Below, in pieces: positions 17,534-27,300 of a DNA stretch of 64,000 nucleotides (position 1 is its first letter; each line of letters begins with the position of its first letter). The notes beneath the pieces are model-generated. The model had not been told where the DNA came from. It was given only the letters and a program-made list of their open reading frames with translations, and did not search any database. This DNA comes from Fimbriimonadales bacterium (GTDB taxonomy: Bacteria > Armatimonadota > Fimbriimonadia > Fimbriimonadales > ATM1), in NCBI GenBank assembly GCA_035559795.1, contig DATMAR010000007.1, forward strand, positions 1 through 64,000, given 5' to 3'. Made by a program: the position numbers and the translations under genes.

Positions 17534-18256
17534 CTACGTGTCCGCTCCTGTCGTTCTTCCACCACCGCCACCTCCACCTGGAGGCGCTGCTCCGGCAGCA
17601 CCAGGAGCCCCACCCCCTGCTCCTCCTGGAGCTCCGCCAGAAGGAAGAAAAGCGGGTTGCGACTCTACTCGGATCTCGAGACGGTTAGGGCGCTTTCGCG
17701 GATCTCGTTCGAGGACTACTTTTTCTGCGTCAATCGAGGCAACAAGCCAATCCCCAATCATATCGCCGGGCGAAACGAAATACGATTTTCCACCTTCCTC
17801 GATGATCAACGCGCGAACGCTATCCCCGAAAATCACACCTGCGACTCTGCGATATGGCTGCGGCTCCATCGGTTGAAGTTCTATTGGAATCTCAGGAGGA
17901 GCAGCAACTAATTCCAAAGCATAACTCGGAGACATCTTATTCAAGATGAAATTGTAGCGAATCTGTGTTTCGAACGCTGCTTCATCGGACTTCAAAGAGA
18001 ATGGGTTGTATCGTGATGCATAAATCCGTCCTGCGCTCGAAACTATGGCTTGCTTGTCTTGCACGAGCGGTTGTCTCGGGTTTCCCGCCATGGGTGCTTC
18101 TGCGGCTTTCGACTGATATTCTGCTTTGAGAGGACCCACGATGTCTCCAACAGGTGACACCGGCTCCAACTCTTCACTCGGTTGGCATCCGCTCAACGCA
18201 AATGTTACGCAAGTTATTCCTAAAAGTGTTTTTTTCAACATATTTACACTCGCCAT
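17534..18256 (-). CDS. pilP: PilP-like pilus assembly lipoprotein
   Basis: The N-terminus is a lipoprotein signal with lipobox ALSGC (Cys near residue 23), as in PilP, which links the inner-membrane PilN/PilO pair to PilQ. The middle contains NPFSLKSDEAAF and a beta-rich domain (YRRVAGVIFGDSVRALIIEEGGKS cut into VSPGDMIGDWLVASI and KVVLERD), the folded HR-like domain of PilP/GspC proteins. The last 40 residues are Gly/Ala/Pro-rich low complexity. The assignment rests on position between pilO and the secretin genes plus this layout. An alternative start is ATG 18241 (MLKKTLLG). Confidence 0.78.
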   Translation of the reverse strand: MASVNMLKKTLLGITCVTFALSGCQPSEELEPVSPVGDIVGPLKAEYQSKAAEAPMAGNPRQPLVQDKQAIVSSAGRIYASRYNPFSLKSDEAAFETQIRYNFILNKMSPSYALELVAAPPEIPIELQPMEPQPYRRVAGVIFGDSVRALIIEEGGKSYFVSPGDMIGDWLVASIDAEKVVLERDPRKRPNRLEIRVESQPAFLPSGGAPGGAGGGAPGAAGAAPPGGGGGGGRTTGADT

Positions 18257-18271
18257 ACTTATTTGACGCTC

Positions 18272-19123
18272 CTATCCTACCGGTGCGGTACTGCCTTTTG
18301 CAGGTCCACCCGATGGTGGAGGCGAAGCAGAACTCGGTCCTCCTGGACCGGCTCCCGGAGTGGGTCGTGAGGCTGTACCAGTAGCCCCACCACCGGATGC
18401 TGCTGCACTCAAATCGGGAACTGCACCACGCTCTCCAGTACCGCCATACACGCTCGGGGTATTGATGTACGCCACAACGATTAAATTATAGGTTCCCTTG
18501 AGCCGGCTCCCAGTTCCCGTAATCGCCAATCCTCGAGCGCAAGCTACGTAACCTGGGATTCTCGACCAAGAACGAACATGATTCAAAATCTGGTCAAACG
18601 TTCCTTCTACGGTGATCTCGCCCAAATCCCAAACACAGACAGGAAACGGTAAGGCTGGATAATTGAAATAAAGCTCAACGAGTTCGTTCGGGTTCTCAGT
18701 AGGATAAGGGACGAAAGGTCCTATTTGTCCATCCTGTACCGGGGCAATTACACGAACCCCACTGCGAAGAATCCACCTTCTCAAATCCCTCTCGACCGTG
18801 GGATGCCATCTTCTAGCATTCACGGTGAGTTGCCAACGATTCGCCGCAAGGTTGATTCGCCCCATGCTCGGTGTTCGTGTCGCCGCAATTTGTTTCCATT
18901 GCACTTGTGCTTGATGAACTTTTTCGAGTGCTTTTCGAACTCTCTCTTGCACCTGACGGACGGTAGTGTCCGAAACGATTTGTCGAAGTTGTTCGTTGTG
19001 TTCTTCCCAACCGGCTATCTCTTCGCGAATCTTTCCTATTGACAAAAACCAAAAACCTGCCCATGTAACTGCTATGAGAACGACTCCGCAGATCACGAAC
19101 GTTAGAGGACTAAGTTTGAACAT
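18272..19123 (-). CDS. pilO: PilO-like pilus assembly protein
   Basis: The 283 residues have a short cytoplasmic start, one membrane helix (about residues 6-27), a long coiled coil (KIREEIAGWEEHNEQLRQI onward) and a ferredoxin-like periplasmic domain with LGEITVEGTFDQILNHVRSW, a typical PilO strand-helix. It is predicted to pair with PilN in the inner-membrane alignment complex. A tail of about 60 residues is rich in Gly, Ala, Ser and Pro, with TASRPTPGA, a motif nearly repeated in PilN. It starts five bases after the pilN stop. Confidence 0.82.
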   Translation of the reverse strand: MFKLSPLTFVICGVVLIAVTWAGFWFLSIGKIREEIAGWEEHNEQLRQIVSDTTVRQVQERVRKALEKVHQAQVQWKQIAATRTPSMGRINLAANRWQLTVNARRWHPTVERDLRRWILRSGVRVIAPVQDGQIGPFVPYPTENPNELVELYFNYPALPFPVCVWDLGEITVEGTFDQILNHVRSWSRIPGYVACARGLAITGTGSRLKGTYNLIVVAYINTPSVYGGTGERGAVPDLSAAASGGGATGTASRPTPGAGPGGPSSASPPPSGGPAKGSTAPVG

Positions 19124-19127
19124 GTCT

Positions 19128-19910
19128 CTACCTGCTCTTTTTCAATGCTCCTAAATTTGTCGAATCTCCGCCTGGTGCTCCACCGACACCGCCTGTTGAA
19201 ACTGCCCCTGGTGTAGGCCTTGTTGCGGTTCCTCCTCCGCTGGGTTGTCCCGCTTGCCCTGCAGGTGCTCCCGCTGCGGTACGCAAGGTGGGGAGTGGAT
19301 CAGGTGCCTGTAAATCTCGTTGCAATTGCAGTGTCAGGGTAACTACAGAATAGCCCGGAATAGGTCCTCGCTCAGGCGCATCTGGATTGTAGCCGAACGG
19401 TCCTTCGTCGCCTGGAGGAACAGGGTTGAAACCCGAACGACCTACCGCTATGACGTCCGGATGCCTTAGCAACGAGATAACCACATCTGCATATTGTTGG
19501 AAGGTTTGCAAATATCCCACGATGGTAACCGTGCTCACGTTCGCTCCTGTCGAAGCCGCCGTTATCGTTCTTACGCGGAAGAACGCAGGGATGTACTGGC
19601 GAAGTTCGTCATATAAATCGGGATATTTCTGGTTCGCCTCGTTTATCGCTTTGACGAGTTCGGTGTTCGTCAATACGATTCGTGCCCCTGCGATGATTTC
19701 ATCCGCTTCTTTGGAGGCTTGAACTACGCGGTCTGCCGATGGCTGAACGCTTGCTGCCCAATCTTGCAGGCTTTGGAGTCGCGAACGGTAAGCCTGGTTC
19801 AAAACGAAAGCAACCGCTAAATTTGCAATCACAAGAATCAGCATCGCAGTGAAGGCGAACTTCGCTGCTACACCTTTCGCTACCGTTTTCGGTAACAGAT
19901 TGAGTTTCAT
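19128..19910 (-). CDS. pilN: PilN-like pilus assembly protein
   Basis: The start MKLNLLPKTVAKG matches the conserved INLLP cytoplasmic peptide by which PilN binds PilM. One membrane helix (about residues 16-38), a coiled coil and a periplasmic domain follow (VSTVTIVGYLQTFQQYADVVISLL is the hallmark strand-helix; read as two parts around residue 135). The tail of 50 residues is Gly/Ala/Thr/Pro-rich with TATRPTPGA. Gene order pilM-N-O-P supports the call. Confidence 0.85.
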   Translation of the reverse strand: MKLNLLPKTVAKGVAAKFAFTAMLILVIANLAVAFVLNQAYRSRLQSLQDWAASVQPSADRVVQASKEADEIIAGARIVLTNTELVKAINEANQKYPDLYDELRQYIPAFFRVRTITAASTGANVSTVTIVGYLQTFQQYADVVISLLRHPDVIAVGRSGFNPVPPGDEGPFGYNPDAPERGPIPGYSVVTLTLQLQRDLQAPDPLPTLRTAAGAPAGQAGQPSGGGTATRPTPGAVSTGGVGGAPGGDSTNLGALKKSR

Positions 19911-19993
19911 TTCGTTAGTTCTCTATTTTAGACGTTATTACAATCAATTATTTCAAGGCAATTTAGTTCAAATTATTTCAAAGCAAAACGAGC

Positions 19994-21139
19994 CTAATCA
20001 TAGGCGATATGCAGTCCCATGCCGACTGCTACTGAAAACTCAGATGCCCTCTCTTTCATATAGGTTTCACCCACTCCGCGTAGGTCCACTGGCAAGTTCG
20101 AGAACGGGTTGACTTTCGAAACGGGCATCCCCAAACTCGTGTTCAAGTATTGCTCTAAACCGTTGAGGTTTGCGCTTCCACCGCTGAGGGCGATCTCTTC
20201 GACCACTCCACCTCTACTGCGGTAATAATCAATCGAACGACGAACCTCTGCCACTAACTCTTCGAGAGGCGGAGCAAGAAGACTACGAATACGTGCCATT
20301 TCGTCGGCTCCCTCAGCCGCTGCTTGAGCGGTTTCATATGTGTACGGTGTTGCTGTCGAGCCGGCAGCAGGCATTGTGAAACCACCAGGGGTAGCTTCAG
20401 GAGCGCTTGCGTGCCGTTTTTTCTCTTCCGCTTCTGCCATCCCGATACCGAGACCATCGGCAATCGCTTTCGTCAACGCAGCTCCTCCGATAGGAATCGT
20501 TCTCGGAAATGCGATGGTTCCTGCACGATACATATTTATGGCCGTAGTGCTGTGCCCGAAGTGAATGAGGCAAAGGTTCTTTGCACCTATATCATTCGGA
20601 TGGCATGTTTTCAGAACTCGCGCGAGTCCTAAAGGTTCGACATCGATAGCCGCAATTTTTAGCCCTGCAGCTTTGGAGGTTGCGATGATGGTATCAATTG
20701 CGCTTTGGGGGGAGACCGCCATGACTACTTCCATATTTTGAGTTGTGGCGAGTGCAGGATTTTCGATTGGGCGATAATCGCTTACGACGTTGGACTCCGC
20801 AAAGGGGATATTTCGCTGAATTTCCCATTCCATATGCGCGGCGAGTTCCTGTTCGCTCATTCGAGGAACTTCGAGAATCCTCACCACAACAGAAGAAGAG
20901 CCATTAATACAAAAAATAGCGTCTTTCGTTGCTGCACCAGATTCTTTCACAGCGGCTTGGACGGCTTTGCCTATGGCTTGCGGGTCGAAAATGCCGGTGT
21001 GGTCGCATGTTCCTTCGGGGGTCGGTGAATAGCCTAAGCCAACGATATTAGGAGAGTCTTTGCCGAGGCGGACTATGGCTACTTTGATTCCTTTAGTGCC
21101 GACATCCACCCCCACGGCAGCGGTTAGACGTTTTGCCAT
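19994..21139 (-). CDS. pilM: Pilus assembly ATPase-like protein PilM
   Basis: PilM is an actin-like (FtsA fold) cytoplasmic protein that binds the PilN peptide and coordinates pilus assembly. The 381 residues show phosphate-1 VGVDVGTKGIKVAIV, VRILEVPRMSEQELA, EIQRNIPF, IDVEPLGLARVL, phosphate-2 NLCLIHFGHSTTAINMYR and the adenosine motif IALSGGSANLNGLEQYL. The insert around residues 240-265 is longer than usual (Ala/Pro/Thr-rich). It is the first gene of the pilMNOP-STN-pilQ operon, with a good promoter at 21167-21196 and GGAG ahead of the ATG. Confidence 0.93.
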   Translation of the reverse strand: MAKRLTAAVGVDVGTKGIKVAIVRLGKDSPNIVGLGYSPTPEGTCDHTGIFDPQAIGKAVQAAVKESGAATKDAIFCINGSSSVVVRILEVPRMSEQELAAHMEWEIQRNIPFAESNVVSDYRPIENPALATTQNMEVVMAVSPQSAIDTIIATSKAAGLKIAAIDVEPLGLARVLKTCHPNDIGAKNLCLIHFGHSTTAINMYRAGTIAFPRTIPIGGAALTKAIADGLGIGMAEAEEKKRHASAPEATPGGFTMPAAGSTATPYTYETAQAAAEGADEMARIRSLLAPPLEELVAEVRRSIDYYRSRGGVVEEIALSGGSANLNGLEQYLNTSLGMPVSKVNPFSNLPVDLRGVGETYMKERASEFSVAVGMGLHIAYD

Positions 21140-21166
21140 TTTTTCTCCAAGTTTGCGAGTGAAGCC

Positions 21167-21196
21167 ATATTATCCCGGTTTGAAAGGAAGAGTCAA
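21167..21196 (-). promoter_or_regulatory. Sigma-70-type promoter for the pilM operon
   Basis: On the minus strand TTGACT (21191-21196) and TAATAT (21167-21172) are separated by 18 bases. The predicted start would lie near 21160, about 20 bases before the pilM ATG, leaving room for the GGAG site. Confidence 0.7.
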
Positions 21197-21267
21197 GTTA
21201 AGAGGATTCGACTTACGGAGTAAGGACGAAAATTTTACAGTCTATGGTTCAAAAAATGAAAAGTTAT

Positions 21268-21305
21268 CTGATAGTTCGGACTCGTCAAGAAGACCGAACC
21301 ATCAG
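21268..21305 (-). terminator. Probable terminator behind the 2130-residue beta-propeller gene
   Basis: CTGATGGTTCGG and CCGAACTATCAG form a twelve-base stem with one mismatch around a 14-base loop on the minus strand, followed by a T-rich stretch (AACTTTTCATTTTTT). It separates the surface-protein genes from the pilM promoter. Confidence 0.5.
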
Positions 21306-21343
21306 ACAACTCGAATATGCATTCGTACTTTAGAGCGATGCTC

Positions 21344-24300
21344 TTACTTAGGCAAGCCTAATTTCGGAGACAGGGAAAGATAGTAGATGTCTCGACTTCC
21401 CGTTCGACTGCTCGAGAAGTACACCCAAACCAAACCTGCACGCGGATCTGATGCCGTATGTTGGAAGGTGTCCGGGAAGGCATACACACTATCTTCATCT
21501 ACAGGCTGTTCGATAGGCAGTGGCTGTTCTGTCATTTCGGTCAACCACTGAATCGGCAAATTGCTTTCCGTGGTTTGTTGTAGATTTCCATTCGCGTCGT
21601 AATACGAATATGTTACGTTAACAAGCCTTCCTTCATCTTGCAACGTGAAATAGATCTTCTTATTCGCCGTGTCTACTTGGTAAATACCCGTTGCACCGCT
21701 CAAAGTGAGATTGACCAACACACCGTTTTGATTCAACGCAGGCGAATAAGCGAGATTCACGGCTAATCGTTGTGTCTTCATGTAAGGTCTCTTCGATTGT
21801 CCGGGACCACTTGCGCCACGTTGATAGATGTGCCAGAAGCGAGCGACTCCTACGAATTCCGTATCCAAAACCGCAGAGCCATCTGCATGGAAAAGATATC
21901 TGCGGTCCCATTGATTGCGATTATCGATAAACGAACTCGGATTCGAATGTCCGCCAGTTTCGCCCCAATCGCTCACGCGCATCACGCGCGGAGTGTAACG
22001 AAGTTGAACTTGCGCGGAACTACCAGGTCCACCGGAGGAGAATCGAATTGCGCCGGTATTCGGGTCGCAAAATATCTTTCCACCGATTTCTGCATCGAAG
22101 GAGATTACGCCCGTTCTCGGATCTTCTTGTCGTGTATTCGGAATGTCGATACGAGCCGGTGCTTGACCTGGTCTTTGAATCCAAACTTCGATAGGAGCAT
22201 CGTCTTCCCAGTTGACTCCACGCGAACGATAGACGTTTCCATTTCTTTCGCGAACGAGGATTTCGCGATTGCGTTCGGGAAGTGTTTTCAATCTTCCGAT
22301 TCTTCCTTGCGAATTCGCTTCGTATTTCGCATAATAGATTTCCGGTTGTTGCGAATCTTTCAATAAACCGGTGAAGACTAAATCTATTCCATCTGTTCTA
22401 TCAATCGGTGTGGGATCCCATGTATCCGTGAAACCACTACCCGGGTTAATCATGATGTTGCGGCTCCAGTAATTGGTTCTGTCACCGCCCCCACCGGGAA
22501 GGGTTTGCGTCAAGTAATTCATGAAAAGACGTTCGATACCATTGACTTCTGCATGCCAAAACACCGTCCAATTCGCTCGATTGCCGGTGACTTTGAGCAT
22601 CGGTCGAAGACGTTTCTTTTCGAGATTCGGATCCCACACGAACCATTGCACTTCACCGAGAGATGGCTGTTGCGCACCTGGCTGCATGGTATAGGTGCGA
22701 TAGAAAATGCGTGAATCCAGATTGTCGGCAAGATTATCACCGTTGAGGTCTTTCTGCGCCGTTCCCGTCCAGAAGATCATCGTATCGAAGTTGCTGGTGG
22801 CTTGGAACGCCAACGGGTTTACGGCGAATGCCGGTTCTGTATAGAGCGGATTGCCGACTACACTTCCGCCTGTACCACCGAAAAGGGTGTCGGGCATTCC
22901 CGTCGGTTCCGGACCTGCGAAGAAATTCCAGAACTTCGTTCCCATCGGAATCCATGCCATAAGGTCGCGGTACGGACTGCTTCCGGCTTCGGGGGGGGTC
23001 TGGTCGGGTCTCGTACCACGAAGGACGCTATGGAAGATAGACCATCTATCGATCGGTTGCGGACCGGCGGGTGTGTTCTGAATCGCCGGGCGATTCGAAT
23101 GCCACGACATGTGCAAGTTACCTAATTGGTCACGAACTCCGGTGGGGCGAGTGTTCGTCCAAGTGAAGTTCGTTTGCACGCCGAGCGGGTTATCAATATG
23201 CGGCACGGAGCCGGTGGTAACCCCCCCGGTCAGTCGCGTTTCGCGATTGAGGAATCGCAAGGTAAATGTCGGGTCGGAATATGCTTCGAGAGGTTTTCCG
23301 TTTTGGTCGAGCATAATTGCCAAATCGTTGAAACCACCGATTAAGAAGTTATCCTCGACGACGTTTACGAGTTGACTATATTCACCATACGGAAATCCCA
23401 AAGGAACAGCCACACCGACTACGGGTTGAGTATTCGGAGGCGGAGTTACGCCATACGGATAATCGGGAACGGTGAGCACGGTGGGGGCGCGATCACCCGC
23501 TCGTGCTTTATGCAAAGTTACGCGTGGGTTTCCGCTCGCATCGAGAACGTTGCCACCATAAGGATTCACGGCATACGGAGGATTGACATTGCTGATAATG
23601 TTCATCACTCCATCGAGCCATGCTAAGGGGTCATTCATTGCGGACAAGAATGCAACGGAATAATAGGAAGGTCCTGGAAGTTGTCCAATCCTCGTGGCGA
23701 TGCGCAAATCGAGCATGTTTACGTTTCCTTCATTGCGCAATGTGAAGGGTTGGAAGAACGCCGCATAAGGGGCGCCTTGCGAAATGTCGGGATAGAAGGT
23801 GTTTGTGGACATCCATGGGGCATCAGGTGTGTATCCGAGACTGTGCGGAAGAGCTCCGAGGTCAATCGTCGGTTCGAGAACCGTTAACCTCTCATCTACA
23901 GGCACGGATGCCATGACATCGAAATCTCGATATGCTTCAGTTCGGCTCGAAGGCGGTAATTGCGTGAGTGTCGCTTCGATGCCATCGGGACGTTGATTGT
24001 TATTGCTGTCTACATAAACGATGGCTTTTGCAACGTAACCGCCTGCGAGCGTTTCTCCCGCGGCATCAACATAAGGGGTCAAATTCGCAGGTTGATAACG
24101 CTCGATGTTCCATGACTGTTGCACAGGAGCACCGACGATAATGCGGGACAACGGATCGTTCGGGTCGTAATTTTGGGGGGGCGGAAGTTGCACTGCTTGC
24201 AATAACGGATTCACCGATTTTCCGAATGGTTCTACGACGAAATCAATTTGCGAGCGGTCGACATCCGGATAATCCGGGCTGAAATTCGGAATTTGGTCGG

Positions 24301-27300
24301 GCATGATTTCCCATGGCGGCAGGTATGGAAGAGGTTTGAAAACTGCGGCGCTTCCTCCTTGCCACCTTCCATCTCCGCGAACCATTCGGACGTTGTTGAG
24401 CCCTGTGCCGGTGAGTTCAATCATGCGGCTGCGGTCGGCGATGAAGAAATTACCGATGCCATTTTGTCCATGCACGATTTCTCCCGCTGAACTGCCGACC
24501 TTCTTGCCGAGCGGTCCACCATTGATCAAGTTCTCCGGGTCGCTCGGATTCGTCGTCCACCCTTGCGATTTTGCAGGTGGGGGTACTACAGCATAACTGG
24601 AAGCGGTCGTCAATGCGAGCGGATTGGCAACCGTAACATCGCGTCGTGCAGTGGGGGGGCTATATTGTCCGCCTTGACCGATAATCGTCACCGAAACCGT
24701 GATGTTATCGCCAGGAGTCAAAAAGTTCGCTCCGCTTGCGATGAATGGAATACCTACGACTGCGTAACCGCTTGCAGGGTCATTCGGATTTTTGCCCTGC
24801 ACGAGTTGCGATTGGCGGTCATAACGAACATTGATGCCACCCGGACCTTTCACTTCGAAGCGGATGGTGGGGGGCGGGTCTCCGTTGATTTGATACGGAT
24901 AATTCCACGCGACACAATAAAGTCTTTGACCCCATTCGAGCGCAGGACGCATCGGAGGCGGATAGATATCCGCCATCATCGCCGGGTCGCCGATGTTGTT
25001 GCGCAGATTTTCGTAATCCGACTTGGAGATGAACTTCAATCGGACGTCTTGGTATTCAGAGGGAGCAGAGTCCGGAGTCCATATTTCTTGTCCGGGTGGT
25101 CCGAAACCGGTATCGTTGGAAATCTGTCCACCCGTGCTAAAAGCGTAATAGTAACCATCTACTCCAGCGTGATACATCCATCCTCTGGAAACTGCTGGAG
25201 ATGCGAAAACGGTCGTTCCCTTCGACTGCCATCCCCATGCGAGACGCCCCCCCGCGCTATTCGTATCATCCGGGTCTGCGTAGAAAGCGAGAAACGCTCC
25301 GTTCAATGTTCCGAAGGTAATCACCGGTGCAGGAGTCGCTTTCCCCGATGGAATCAAGCGAGTGAAGTAAGGAGAACTGTGAGCGCCGAAACCTTCGTTG
25401 CTGCTGAATACGAGAGTTCCAGTATCTGCTCGAAGTGCGTAGACATATCCGTTTTCATTAATCATGTAAACGATATCGAAGTTATAAACCGGGTCGTTCA
25501 AATCACTTGCGGCGATGAAGCAAACCGATGTGTAACGGAACGGGCTGAGAGCAGGCGCATTACCAGCGGGATATATCCAATTCAGTGTGCTACTCGTATT
25601 CCCTGTCGTATCGCGCGAATAGACACGCCCATCGAAAGAAGGAAACACGACTTGCTGACCGCGCACTGCTGGAGTGGAAGAAATCGCGCCGATTGGTTGT
25701 TCGTCCAAATCCGGATACGCCCATTTCATCGTCGTCGTTTGGTCACCATTGCCTGCGGCATCGAGAGCGAAGATTCTCCCTTCCGTTCCGGCGGCAAAAA
25801 TCGTGCTCGTTGCTATATCGAAAGCGACAGAACTCACGAAGGGGGGGCGCGCAGGATCGAGTTCTAAAGTGTTATTCGACGAATTGTATTTCGCTTTGGG
25901 CCAAGTCCATTCGCGCATCGTCGTGCCGATTTTTCCGGTGGAGGGGTCGTAATCTCCACGCCCTACGGCATCGATGGCATACACACGACCGTTCGCAGCA
26001 GCGATGACGACTAAATCCTTGCCACCGATATTCAGAACAAGAGGAGAAGAGACTCCGAATGAACCCGGATAAGGAATTTGATTCCCTGGCGGTCCGTCGA
26101 TCGTTTCATTCGGATCTTTCCAATTCGGGTCGTTTACATCGGGAATGGAAGGATAAGCCCAATAAACCGTCGTCGTTCCGTTTGCAGCGTTTCCGTTTGC
26201 ATCCAAACAATAAATCCTTCCATCTTCTGCACAAACGATTACGACTTCCGTAGGTTCGACTACTCCATTGGATTTTCGAATATTGACGCGTGCGAGCGTC
26301 GGTGTCGAATAGATTGCTGCGATGTAGTTTCCTGCGAACATCGCAGCATCAGCAGCCACATATCTTCCAGCGTCGCCTGCATCGTTGCTGTAGTTCCAAA
26401 CTTCTAAACGAAGTCCTCCGTTCAAAGAATCGTGGAGGAAGGAACGATTTCCGATGCGCACCCATTTACCGCCGACTTCTTGATTTACGAAAAATTCGTA
26501 AGGAGTGCCGTTTTCATAAACGACGTAGCGTGCCGCACGTGCAAATTGCACACCGTTTCCATTTCCCGGGAACCACACATAGATGTCGTAGTAATTTCCA
26601 TCATTCAAAACTGGGTTCCATTCCGCCTTTGCAGAACCCGGATAAATCAAATCCACCGGTGCTTGCAGATAATTCGTGCCGTAAAACCCCGGTGCACCCG
26701 ACGCACCTGGGTCTACCCATCCCAAATCCGCATTGAATGCCGGATTCGTGTTATCGAAAACTAAATTGATGTTCGAGGAAAGCCCAGGTGTCCATGTCCA
26801 TCGTGGCAATGACAACGTCGCAGGGTTCGCTTCCGATGCATTGATGGCAGTTACCTCGCCCGTTTCGATTTGCAGAGTTTTGTCCATATCGTCGGGGTCG
26901 GGGATGGCTTTGTTGCGTGCGGCGATAGCAACGATGTTCGCAGGGTCGTCGTAGAGTTGCTTCACGACCGGAGAGGCATAGATTGAGCCGGGGAGAGGGA
27001 CTGCTAATACGGCATCGGCGCATACGATTCGGTTGTTCGTTTCGCCCATGAGGTTACCGTTTTCGTCGCGAGGTACGGTGTTATAGAGCGTAATTCGAAG
27101 TTGCCCGGTGAGAGGGTCGGCTTGGAAGATTCGCGGTTGACTCGAATCGAGTTTGAAGCCCAGACGCGTCCACGAACCCCCCCCTTGGTGAGGCACGATA
27201 TCCACGAAGGATTGCCCCTGGCCGTAATCGATTTTATAAACCGCATAATCCGCATTAGGCGCTAATTGCCCCCCCACGAATGTTCCGCTACTCGGAAACC

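Noticed and set aside
24563-25867. Long plus-strand open frame (434 codons) and others opposite the giant propeller gene
   Set aside because: It lies wholly antisense to an intact secreted-protein gene, is rich in Arg, Cys and Ser as expected for shadow frames, and has no domain or ribosome site.
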